From contig NC_019871.2 of NCBI RefSeq assembly GCF_002234675.1, positions 20,368,604 through 20,432,603 of the forward strand: a DNA stretch of 64,000 nucleotides, read 5' to 3'. The notes under the pieces were generated by a model. That model was not told the origin of the DNA and made no database searches. It worked only from the letters and a program-made list of their open reading frames with translations. This stretch comes from Oryzias latipes (Eukaryota > Chordata > Actinopteri > Beloniformes > Adrianichthyidae). The translations under genes were made by a program, and so were the position numbers. This document shows, piece after piece, positions 10,001 through 20,400 of this stretch (position 1 is the stretch's first letter; every line of letters starts with the position of its first letter).

Positions 10001-13000
10001 AAAGAGTAGAACGCAGAACCGACACAGAGCACAACATGATTGATCAGGGAGGTCCGTCATCCACGTTACAGTAGCTGTAACCACAACCTCGACTCACTTT
10101 AAACCACCTTAACTAATGACTATTAACAAAATGTGTTTGCTTTTCTTCTCCATCACATTATTTATACTATAAAAGAAACTAATTTAAACAACATACACAT
10201 TCATTATACACCCACAAAGAAAATTAAAACAAGAGCTTTTTTAAACCCTTTACTTATAAACTTCATGTAGAAAATTATTTGACTTAAATTGATGTTTTAT
10301 CTTCAACACCAAATTAAAAATGTTTCAACAGGCTAAAGAGGGAAAATCTTTCAAGTTCAGTTTTTCTTGTTACTTTCAGCAAACTGTCCACATATACGTT
10401 TGTTTGTTTTTCAGTGACTACCTGTCTGATCTTAAAAAGCCACTAAATATTTAAGGGAACATCACGATCCAGACAACCAGTCTTACAAAAGTGGGAATCA
10501 AAGCTCCAGGAAGTAGATGGATCCTGACAACACTCAGTATCAGATAGAAGAAGTTAAAATGCAAGTTAGAAAAAGGATGAGGAAACAATGCCTCGGAAAA
10601 TACAAATTTATGCAACGATGAGTGGGATGGATAACTTCAGGGGTTTGCAGTGATGAGAACATCGGCGCTTCATGAAGGTAACTTCAGTGTAAAGCTATAG
10701 ACCACGTGTGGTAGGGCTGCACCACATGAGGAAAACCTGCGGTATGCGATATTGGTGATTGATTTTGCAATAACCTTATAATTTGCGGTATATAAACAAA
10801 TAGCAAAACAACCAAAAAATAGCAAAAAAAAATAGCAAAACAACCATCATTTCCATTTCATTGCAACAGTTTAAAAATTATACTCCAAATGACCCTAGTC
10901 TATATAGGAGGCAAACATCTAACATAAAAGGGCTCATCTGATTGATCAACAACGTAAATGGGTCCTTCCCATTGGTTAAATGCATAAAGGGATTTATTTC
11001 ATTTGTTCAATATTTCATGCTGCCATGAGTTTCTTTTAGCACGTTTAAGGTAGCCATTTATTGCGATTTTCGCCGTCTTTTGAGGTATGCATATTGCACA
11101 GCTTGATGTCGCGATAACGATAAATGTGTGGTATATTGTGCAGGCCTAACGTGTGGCATTTTAATGGATGCTAATAAAGGCTGTGAACTTGCAAAAAGAC
11201 ACTCAACTTCTTTCTGTGGAGACATCAGGAAGTTTTTTAAGTAAATTTGATGAAAAATGCAGTAACAGTCAGCAGAGTCCAACATTTTCTGCAGATTTCA
11301 CGCTCAGTTGTGAAGAAAACCGCATCAGCACCTGAACACACCTCCAGAAAGGCGGGCTTGCAGTTGGAAGAGTATCAGATCCTAAGTGTTACACGTGGAA
11401 CCAAACTCTTTCCCTTTTACATCAACTCTACATTCATTAAAAAGAAGATGTGTGGCTGTGGGGGTGATGATGATGATGATGATGATGAGGGTAAGGAGGG
11501 AGAAATGGAGCCAGAGCTCTCTGCGTTGTGTGCGACTGACCGTACAGCGCCTGCGAGGAATGAATCCTTGCCGTCAGCAGACACGGCGGCTCCTTCCGTT
11601 TCTGTGGGACGGCAGCTGGTCGGGCCAGCAAGGCGCTTTGGTAGAGCAGAGCTGAGGAAAGAGATCATCATCCAACCATTAGATCAAAAGCGGTTAGCGA
11701 GCAAGAACCTCAAACCTGCCGAGGAAGAGTACACTGGGGAGGTGAACAAACCACCAACCCTTTTGACTCAAAGTAACTGAATGATCCTGCAGCAGCGTAA
11801 AGACCTTTTAACTTTAGGAAACCTGAAGTACAACAGCTTCAGCAGAAGAACGGTCCACTGTGACTACACTCCTGACGGAGCCAAAAGTTCTTAGAGTTTG
11901 AGGAGAAATAAGGAAGTAAGCGACGGGTCCGTCCAGCAAGTCATAGTGGTCCTCATGGCAAAACCGTCCACAGAACCACCACTGACATGGACAAGCAGAG
12001 CTCACTAATGACAACATTTGAAAACATCCTCGTTCAAAAATATATAAATACATACATCAACCAACTTCAGAAGATCTCCCAGTGTTTTACAACTAAAGAG
12101 CAATCCTAGACGACTTCTCTCTACATCAGGGGTTCTCAAAGTACGGCCTGGGGGCCAATGGCGAAGAAAATGTTGCGTTGGCATGGAAAAAAGGCGCTTT
12201 CAAGCTAAGTGGACTAACGCTTACTTTGTCATACTTCATGGGCTGGATAAAGTCCTGTGCCTTATTTGAAAGCAGGTAAATGCAATGCTCAAAGAATTCA
12301 AAATAAAATCGCCACTATGTTACAAATCATAAAAACTATAACAAATTTACCGGCGAGGAGCGCAACAATGAACTCCGACAACAACAACGAGGCTATGCTG
12401 CACAGCAGACAATGTTTACAAAAATGGCTAAATCTAGTGAAGCTGTGACAGAATCTAGCTATGTTGTGGCTTTGGAAATGGCGCGGAGTATCAAGCCCTT
12501 CAGTGACGAGGAGTTTGTAAAAAGAATGCATGCTGAAAGAAGCTGACATTGTTTGTCCAGAGCAAAAGAAGAAGTTTGAAGAATTAAGTCTGTCAAATGT
12601 TACAAATACTAAACGAGTAGAAGATCTGGGCAGCAACCTCTGACAGCAAGTGGGAAAACATCTGAAGGGCCTGGTTAATTGTACAAATGACACTTGGTCA
12701 TTAAAGTTATTAAAACAACTTTTTCTGTTTATCCATTTTTCCCCCACCAAAATTGGCCCCCAGTCTAATGTCAAGTTCCTAATTTGGCCCTCCGCTACAA
12801 AAACTTTGAGAACCTCTGCTCCACATGATCCACCTTTGCAGCTTCTTGGTAAAACACACCTGATCAAGGGGATCAGCAGCAGATAAGGCAGGATATCAGA
12901 AAACAACCCAGCAAAACATGAAGGACTGACCAGGTAACTCTAACCATCTGCTTTATGAAGCCTCAACACTTTCATTTATCTTTATGGTTTTATAACCACA

Positions 13001-14108
13001 AAGTCACTGTGAATCCTGTAGAGTTCATGAGTCAGTGGGTTTCCTTCAACCAATCACAGAGGTTGTGTCCAAACTCCTTCACTATTCACTACATAGTGCA
13101 CTATGTAGTGCATCTGCCATTTTGTAGGGCTGTCCGACTCTAAAACTCCAAAACTGAGTGCCCTAGAAATTTCCTAGAAGTCTCTGCGACAAACCAGTGT
13201 TTGCTCACTAGATTGGCGAATATAGACCACAATGCATTGCGTTTGAGTAATTTTCGTGAGAGTAAATGTATTTATTTTTTAAAATATATAAACCATCTAA
13301 GTTTTTTATCATCAAACAATTGATTCATAGTTTTCGTAAAATACTCAACATTTATAAGGGGTTTACTTCATGAAATCGGTGACGTCATATTTGCCGTTTT
13401 AAAAGTAAAGTAGCGAGCATTGTGTCTTAATAGCTTTTAAAAGGCAGGGCACTAGATTGTCCCGCACTAAATAGTTTAGTAACTAGAGAGTAGGGAGGAA
13501 ATTCAGAGAGCATCATCATGAGAGTGAAGGGCAAACAAAATTTTAACAGCAGACTGTACCTACTTGATGAATGGACTCAAAAGACGGAGCTTGAAATTAC
13601 AAATATTCTAATTTTTTTTACATTCCGTCTATTTTATAGTCATATTTTATTTGAAATGTGCATATTTTTCACGAGAGATTCAGTAACCTTAATTTAACCC
13701 AGGAGGAGTGCTACAGACAGTAGTATGTTTTTTTGTTGTTGACCAGCATGACGAGTAACAAACAACACGTGTATGTGTGACGCACACGTACAGAAACATA
13801 CAAATGTATACACATAAATAAGTTCAAATACACACACATTACGTCTTTCTTTCTTTCAGGTATTTGAACCTTTGAGTGTCCAGTCAGCAGCGCCTAGCAT
13901 CTTCTAGCACACTGACTTTCACGCGCTGGTGTAATCGATGCTAACAATTACAGCTGCGTGACTTGTAGCCGTGAAGCTGGGAAAATTCCGGCGTCCCACA
14001 CTCCGCAGCTACATCTCCACTTTCACACAACCACAGCTGACAGTCGGAGCTTAACTTACGGTGAACTCCTCTGCGACACAGAGAAGAGAGTTTGTACACA
14101 GCCGCCAT
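7097..14108 (-). CDS. sdhd: Succinate dehydrogenase cytochrome b small subunit (complex II subunit D)
   Basis: Membrane anchor of mitochondrial complex II. With SDHC it binds heme b and ubiquinone and passes electrons from succinate oxidation to the quinone pool in the inner membrane. Coding exons on - are 14060..14108, 11541..11651, 9822..9972 and 7097..7262. They join in phases 1, 1 and 2 to give 158 residues (human 159). Residues 1 to about 50 are a basic, Ser/Leu-rich mitochondrial targeting sequence ([16 protein letters not shown]). Family hallmarks follow: [13 protein letters not shown] (58-70), [15 protein letters not shown] (91-105) with the heme and quinone-site histidine region, TDYVHGD (111-117) with the conserved Asp-Tyr pair, and [18 protein letters not shown] (136-153) in the last helix. 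Position 107 is Asp (HGHWGIDQ) where human has Gly. The start is the only ATG giving the leader. Introns hold two intact-looking hAT elements and two MITEs. Paralogue a or b is not determined. Confidence 0.95.
7560..7770 (-). repeat. Palindromic-ended MITE, copy 2
   Basis: Inverted copy of the element at 4990..5200, 211 bp, with TA on both sides. It interrupts the older repeat 7471..8478, whose other copy at 45 kb reads through without it. Confidence 0.85.
8064..8438. repeat. TTCACAC-type MITE, copy 2
   Basis: Ends TATGTTCACACTGGGCTC and GTCTGGTGTGAACAGAGG are inverted. The interior contains GTTCAAGCAGCCGCTG, the reverse of a block in the other copies. It is inserted in the older repeat 7471..8478. 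Confidence 0.55.
8479..9345. other. sdhd intron 3 sequence, nothing recognised
   Basis: Mixed-composition intronic sequence with no splice-bounded coding segment and no repeat ends that I can identify. Confidence 0.4.
9346..9554 (+). repeat. Palindromic-ended MITE, copy 3
   Basis: Same orientation as 4990..5200. The left end is decayed (ACCCTTATGCTAACC with TG instead of TA flanking), the right end is intact (ATAGCACAAGGGTTA). It sits in sdhd intron 3. Confidence 0.82.
10712..11148. mobile_element. hAT-like non-autonomous element with exact 8-bp target duplication
   Basis: Ends TAGGGCTGCACCAC and TTGTGCAGGCCTA are imperfect inverted repeats. An identical octamer ACGTGTGG lies directly outside both (10704..10711 and 11149..11156). 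The 437-bp body is AT-rich with no coding capacity. It lies in sdhd intron 2. The perfect duplication points to a fairly recent insertion. Confidence 0.8.
11465..11487 (+). repeat. GAT trinucleotide microsatellite
   Basis: About seven tandem GAT units in sdhd intron 2, about 50 bases beyond the exon 2 donor site. They create Asp- or His-rich spurious frames. Confidence 0.8.
12127..12818 (+). mobile_element. hAT element with degenerate transposase fragment, sdhd intron 1
   Basis: Ends CAGGGGTTCTCAAAGTACGG and AAACTTTGAGAACCTCTG are inverted; flanking octamers CTCTACAT and CTCCACAT agree at 7 of 8. Inside, the + strand around 12420..12600 encodes, through frameshifts, text such as [32 protein letters not shown] and CPEQKKKFE. 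This is the region found in SCAND3/GTF2IRD2-type hAT transposases. The element is internally deleted and inactive. Confidence 0.82.
12835..12910. repeat. Fragment of a hAT-like MITE related to 57627..57807
   Basis: The run ACACACCTGATCAAG followed by AGCAGATAAGGCAGGAT resembles ACACACCTGATTCAGG and AGCAGATAAGGCAGGAT in the better-bounded copy at 57.7 kb. Confidence 0.45.
13050..13510. repeat. Probable DNA-transposon remnant with a perfect 24-bp palindrome
   Basis: Begins near GTGTCCAAACTCCTTCACTATTC and ends near AGAGTAGGGAGGAAATTC, whose reverse complement resembles the start. The 12-bp-arm palindrome CACTACATAGTG/CACTATGTAGTG occupies 13087..13110. Such CACTA...TAGTG text is common in fish repeats. 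Exact ends are uncertain. Confidence 0.4.
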
Positions 14109-14874
14109 GACGATCCTTCAGCCAAGGTCACCACGAGTACCCGGATGTGAATGGAGCGTCGTGGCCGAGATTATACATTTTAAGAGAATCTCTCACTACA
14201 TTCCAGCTTCTGTTTGTTTTTGGTTTTTAAAAAATAAAACAATGCTTTTCTAAAAAATACACAAAAAATCACACAAAAACAATCCGGTTATTTTAAAATT
14301 TTAAACGTTTGCATATTTTTACCCTGTATAAAAGAGTATTATTTTATTTGTGCAGACAACTTTTGAGGCCACAACTTTTCCATAGAAGACTGACCTTTAC
14401 TTTGTCCAGCTTTGAAAAGGCACTCCAATAAAAATGGTATTTTCTGTGTTTTTGACATGTTCTTGTGCCACTTTTCTATGGAGGATACATATTAGAAAAA
14501 TGGATCCCTTTCTTCTTGCTGTATCTGTACATAGTAGTTACCTCTTTTTTATCGGTGCTAAATATAATCTGAATTATGATCCATATCTTTTCTATTCTTA
14601 AACTTGTTTCTTTTTTCTTTTTATTTAAAATGTTTTTTTTTTCTATTCTAAAATCCAGTGAAAGAATGAAGATGATTAAAAACTACAAAACACTTCATTT
14701 CCTTTTTATCATTAACGATCTATGGTTGGGAGGCGGGGTTTCTGTTAGCCAATCACAGACGTCAGCGTGATCTGCGCAGTCGCAGTGACTGAAGGAACGG
14801 TCAGCGTTCACCTTCGGCGTGTGGCCGCTCAGTCAGTGAAACCATCGGCGTTTTCTGTGCCTCAGCGGTCCGCC
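14109..14874. promoter_or_regulatory. Shared divergent promoter region of sdhd (-) and timm8b (+)
   Basis: The two start codons face away from each other 766 bp apart. On the timm8b side there is a GC box (AGGCGGGG, 14731..14738), a CCAAT box (14749..14753), a CRE-like ACGTCA (14759..14764) and an NRF1-like TCTGCGCAGTCGC (14771..14783). All lie within about 145 bp of the timm8b ATG. No TATA box is obvious at that side, as is usual for housekeeping mitochondrial genes. The sdhd and timm8b pair is also head-to-head in human. Functional use of each site is inferred. Confidence 0.65.
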
Positions 14875-15566
14875 ATGGCGGATTTTAACAGCCTGAGCTC
14901 ATCGGAGAAGGCAGAGGCGGCGGAGCTTCAACGGATGATCGCAGTGGAGCAGCAGAAAGCGCAGTTTCAGGCGCAGGTCGGTGCTAAATGGCAGGCTAAG
15001 CTAGCCGTACTTCTTTCCATTCAGAGGCTACCTGCAAGGAGTCCGCACGTGCAGGTTCACTGAATACTATTCTGTACAAACGTCAATGGTCTGGGGAAAG
15101 CTGAGGTTCTGCTATAACGCAGCGTTCTACATTTTCTGGCTCGCGCTCGTTAGCAGATTCACTGCAGGCACGCGCCCTGCTGTGAGAACATGATTAAAAA
15201 GAAAATGATTTGTTTCAAGGTGCAGGCTGCAGCAGAAACGATGACATTATGCAGAACGTCACGTTCTGCATAATGTCATAATGTCAACGTGAACTGTGCA
15301 CGTGCGAAACCTCTTATTTTAAATTTGAGCAAACTCTATAACAGTGGAGGAGCTCGTGACTGTTTCTCATGTTTCAGTCTCCTCTCCATGTTCTGCAGGT
15401 GCACACGTTCACTGATGTCTGCTGGGATAAATGTGTGGACACTCCCGGCTCCAAACTGGACCACCGGACAGAGACCTGCCTGGTGAGCTGCGTGGAGAGA
15501 TTCATCGACACCACCCTGACCATCACCAACCGCTTCACGCAGATGGTGCAGAAGGGCGCTCACTGA
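14875..15566 (+). CDS. timm8b: Mitochondrial import inner membrane translocase subunit Tim8 B
   Basis: Small TIM chaperone of the mitochondrial intermembrane space. Family members form hexamers with Tim13-type partners and escort hydrophobic precursors to the inner membrane. Two coding exons, 14875..14976 and 15399..15566, join in phase 0 and give 89 residues (human TIMM8B 83). The donor is CAG|GTCGGT and the acceptor TTCTGCAG|GTG. The defining twin CX3C motifs are present: CWDKC and CLVSC, with [14 protein letters not shown] between them. The C-terminal helix ends TQMVQKGAH. The N-terminus [20 protein letters not shown] is typical, and the start ATG is the first in the exon in good context (GCCATGG). 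There is no cleavable presequence, as expected. The gene is divergent from sdhd. The single intron contains a perfect 19-bp hairpin. Confidence 0.95.
15241..15279. repeat. Perfect inverted repeat in timm8b intron
   Basis: 19-bp arms (15241..15259 and 15261..15279) are exactly complementary around one central C. The left arm reads ATGACATTATGCAGAACGT. No flanking transposon ends were recognised. Confidence 0.9.
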
Positions 15567-15788
15567 GGATGGACGTACACTGGTGGAAGATGCTGCAGGC
15601 TGGGATCACCTCAGCTGAATGACTGTGTCACTGCAGGTTCCTTAGAGCTGGAGAACCCATCCCTGTTTCACATCTTAACTACAATCTTTTAAAGTTCCAA
15701 CTACACATGGTGCATTCATCCTCCGCCAAAATCTCAGCTATTCTGTATATTTATTCCTTCCATCTGTCATTTTTTGTCCTGTATGGAA

Positions 15789-15794
15789 AATAAA
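15789..15794 (+). terminator. timm8b: Polyadenylation signal for timm8b
   Basis: AATAAA 223 bases past the timm8b stop. The facing oxidase gene has AATAAA on - at 15907..15912 and 15983..15988, so the two 3' ends lie very close together. Confidence 0.65.
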
Positions 15795-15906
15795 GTTTTA
15801 AAACGTTAAGTCTAACCTGGTTGCTGGAGCGATAAGCAGACATGGAGTGGACACATCTGGACACTGTAGGTCAGATTTCTGAGACTTGTTTTTGCAGGAA
15901 TAGTGT

Positions 15907-15912
15907 TTTATT
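15907..15912 (-). terminator. il4i1: Candidate polyadenylation signal for the L-amino-acid oxidase
   Basis: TTTATT on + (AATAAA on -), 195 bases past the stop codon. A second candidate is at 15983..15988. Confidence 0.45.
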
Positions 15913-16106
15913 AGGTATATCAAGATAGAAAACAACTAACTTCATTAAAAAAATAAATGTGTCTAGGAAAAAGTCCAGTACTTTTATTATTTCTAATTCT
16001 ACAGTCACACCAGCCTTGGCAACGTGTGTTCAAGTGGCAAAAAGTCTGTAAACTCAGTCCAGTTCTCATATACAGTCAAACCCGACATGCTGTCCTTCAT
16101 CTGGTT

Positions 16107-17364
16107 TTAATTGAAGGCCAGCTCTTTGCTGTGGATGTTTTTAGCCGCTCTGAGTGCAGACTTCACGGCTGTCTCGATCCAGCCGTGAGGAGTGGCCGTA
16201 TGCTCCCCCGCAAAGTGCACCTGCCCCTCACTCCTGAAGAGCTCCTGGGCATACTGCCCCTGCTGGTAGGGTGTAAACAGTGCAAAGGCTCCCAGACTGT
16301 AAGGATCCAACCCCCACTTCTTTACCAGCCCTCCGGTCCACAGAGGCTTGATCTCCTGCCCGTGGATTCTCGCCAAGTCGTCCAGAACCACGGCCATCAG
16401 CTCTTCATCGCTCATCCCTTGAAAGAGGGTGGAGTCATCTGAGCAGGTGTAGGAAGCCAGGAGGGCACCTGCGGCCGTTGCAGGGAAGCTGTGGCTGGGG
16501 TAGTAGATGAAACGCGAAGGCCGGTCAGTGACGCTCTTCCCGCCTCTGATGCCCTGCTTCTCCCAGAATCGCTCTTTGAAGCTGAGCACCACCTTGGTGG
16601 AGCTGGCGTAGTGCACGGAGCGCAGAGCCTCCATCTTATTCCCAGAGAGAGGCGGCTGGAAGTCGATGAAGAGGGTGGCCTTGGCTGTGGCTGTCACCAG
16701 GACATAGTCGACTGTCAGGTTGGACAGAGAACCGGGGTTTTGCTGGTCCTGGAACGTCACAGTCACATGATCTCCACCTCTTTGGTCTATTAACTTCACC
16801 TTAGAGTTCAAGAGAATGGTGGCGTTTAACACCCTGTAGAAAGCTCTGGGAAGGTGGTCGAAGCCGTCAGTGACCTCAAAGTACCTGGAAAACAAAACGT
16901 TTTTAGTCAACAACAGACGAAAAATATGGAGTCCAGGGGGGTATTCCAGAAAGCATGTTTAAACTAGCCGGACTTTAAGCCTGAACTCTGGCTGAAATCC
17001 AAACCTGAACTTGCTTACTCTGGGTATGTTGGTTCCAAAAGACCGGATGTGAGTTAGCGTAATTACGCTCGACTTGGTAACCCTGGGTTAATGCACGTGC
17101 ATGTCAAGTACATAAAGACATTCTCAATGGATCGCAGATTTCTGGAGTCACAATGGAAACGCGTGGTGAAAAAAAAAAAAAGCGCGACGCTTGAGACGGA
17201 AGTGAGACGGAGTCTGAGATTTTAATGACGGCGTATGAAGATTATAAACCCATCAAAAAAGTAACACGGCTGCATCATCAAAAAAAAAATAGTTTCTGCT
17301 TGGAGAAAAATAACAGACAAAGTAAACGCACGAGTTTCTGATCTTATTTCCATTTTCCTTGTGA

Positions 17365-17410
<46 letters not shown>

Positions 17411-20400
17411 CTTCTATTGGTAACAAATGATTGAGTTAAATTTATTCAACCTAATTTCTTACGTCTATAAAACTCAATAATTCTTTATACAACTCAAATT
17501 TACATATGTATCTAACTTAATGTCACATTACTGCATTAATCTTTTTTCCATCTTATTTACTTATATTTCTTGAACTCTCATATGTCTAAGTTTGAGCCGG
17601 CAGATATGCTCATTTTTATAACAATAAAAAGGACGGAAAAAAATGCACGGAGTGCAAAAATTCATTTAAGAATTTACATCATTGTCATTACAACGAATAC
17701 TTGTAGGGGTTCTATATAAACTCATCATCGTCTCCTTCACTCTTACTCATGGTGCAGAGACATAAGCATAGTAGGACAAAATAACTCGGCAAAACACGGC
17801 AAAACACAGTAAAACAGCTAAACAACTAAACACATTTTGTCAAAAACCCACACTTTTCTATGAGATTTTCTATGGCTCTAATTTCTTTTTCAAACGGCAT
17901 TTTGTCTCCTCTTGATTACCAACGATTTGAATAAAGAAAAACTCAAGAATGCATTTACGAGCCTGATGTCTTTCATATATGTTGTCCATCATCAGAAAAA
18001 TGCCACAAAATAGAAAATGTAAAAACAGCAAAAACAAAACTTTCCTCAGAGTGGGTCTTAAAAAACTCCTAACCTTGTTTCCACAGTCTGTTGTTGCTCC
18101 TTAAAAAAACCAAGGATGCAACTCTACACCTACAGCATGTTTCATGCTTGTTTCTAGCTCCCATCACACCTCTCTGATACTCCTGAATCACCTTCTCAAG
18201 AACAAGATGAAGATCTCTTGACTCTTTCTTTGATCACTTATCCTCCTGACTACCAGCATTGCACATGTGTCCTAACCCTGAATGTCCCCCAACCACTGCA
18301 TACTACTTTTTGTATCCACGGAGGACATTTGAGACTGTAACCCTTGTGCTATCCTAGGCATTGGGAGTTGGGTCGTCTAGACCCACTAGACAGTGCGCTG
18401 AACCTTTTTTCTTCAATGATTTGTGATCTTCACTGGTGTCCATGGATTACATAAAATCTTTCCACCTTTATCCACCTTTGTCATGGTAGGAAGAACACGT
18501 CAATGTGAGGGTGGGGTCATCTAAGATAGCACAAGGGTTAAATGATACCAAAATGAAAGGGTGGAGCTCTGGGTAAAACCATATTTGATGGGTTGAAAAA
18601 CTATCTGACTCGACAACATTTTTTTCTCTGGTATTCAGGAGCTTTTATTAAGGTAGCTGTCAGAACCTTCATCCCTGCCCTCCTCAGGTTCCTCTGATGG
18701 ACCTCAGTGTTCTGAAGATGCTCAGGTACAGCCATGAAAGTGGGTTTTTTCTATCATCACATCCTGGAGGGAGGCAGATCCGTAGATTTGCAATAACATC
18801 AAGCAGCAGAAGAGGAGCAGAAGCACCTGAGTCTGTGTTTGACATATCCAGAGAACAAATCTAACATCAGCTGTTCTTCAGAACCAAAGACCAACTGGAC
18901 TGATAGACATTGCATGAGTCAGTTTTCTCAATTTGAGGTATTAAAGACATAAAGCAGATCTTACTCGTTGCTGTCACTGATGTCTGACTGAATGTAAAGC
19001 ATCTCTATCAGTGAGGTGTAGAAGAGGCTGTTTTCATTCAGAATGTCCCCAATCATCCTCAGGGCGCCGCGGCTCAGGTTCCCTTCCTTCACCAGGTACT
19101 CCTGTCGCCATCAAACACACTCCTTTCAGGTTCGTTCATGTCAAACATTGTCCTTCTATTCATCAGAAAACAAACCTTCACTGTATAGGAGTCGTATTTA
19201 TCCAGCATGGCGCTGCAGCCCATCGCTTTAAGGTCATTTCTTACCTGAAAGGTGAAGCGGAAAAACATCTGCTTCACAAATAACATCTCTCTGATGGTTA
19301 CTGGTGTTTGTCATGAGTCTGAACCTTCCACAGAGCCCGGCTGAAGAGCTCAGCTGCTGATTTTCCTCTTTCTCCCTCGTGCAAACTGTAGTTCAGGACA
19401 CTGGGGTTGTTTTCCACGGCGTACGTTCTATGAAGAGCTTCATTTATCAAATAATAAGTGTTGATGTCCTCTTGGATGAAATGGTTAAGAGGAATTTGCA
19501 GCTTGGAGATGAAGGAAAGCAGAATCCTGTAAAATGAAGAACTCATTGTCAAGCTGGAGATATTTCACTGTTTTTTAAAAAGACAGATGACAGCAAATAT
19601 TTTCTTGGTTTACGTCAATTGTATAAATGGTTAGTTATGGTAGTTCGAAGAAAGTGTATTAGTTTGCTACAGGGTTACAATTGATCCTGCAAAATCTTGT
19701 AAATGGGAACTGTTGCACTGTCTTTTGGTCATTAAAATACCTGCACTGACTGGAGGAAGTGTGGGATTAAGGGGACTTTTCCATCAAAAAAATCCCAATG
19801 AGGTAACATGTGACCTAACTCTGAACAGGAGCATTTTTATTGCCATATACTTTAGTTTTTTAACAGTGTGCAGAACAAATTGGTCCTTAGTAAAACAGCT
19901 GATCTTCAGTCTTTGGTTTTTATCTGTTCTGGACCTGGAGCTTTCATTAGTATTTTCTACAAATCTGATTTTATTTTATTTTTCGTGAATATAATTGAGA
20001 GTAAAAACACTAATTCTGGATTAAAATGTACCCAGAAAACAATTGATGTTCAATGATGAGAAGAAGACAGACCTGATCAACTATCATTCATCTGTTTAGG
20101 CTTAATCTGACTGTAGTTTAAAACCAACAACAGGTCAGTTAAGGTTGGATTAAAAAACAAACTTGTTATGGAGAATGGATAGTTATGACGTTTCAGACAT
20201 TGTTATGCTGTGTAGATCACATATTTATAACCTGTTGACCTCTTCATTAATCTGCTCTCAATCTGACTCACCAGCCAAACCAGAATGTGTCTAAACTCTG
20301 TGATCAAAGTCATGATCTAAAACCTCTCATTTGAGGAACCAAAATTCACCAAAAGTCTAGATCATGCCCCTGACAACCAATTCTCTGTGTTGCTGTCAGT

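Noticed and set aside
11247-11780. 177-codon open frame on +
   Set aside because: It overlaps sdhd exon 2 on the opposite strand and a GAT microsatellite; no independent support.
12298-12906. 202-codon open frame on -
   Set aside because: Lies across a hAT element and flanking repeat. The opposite strand carries transposase remnants and this frame has no domain.
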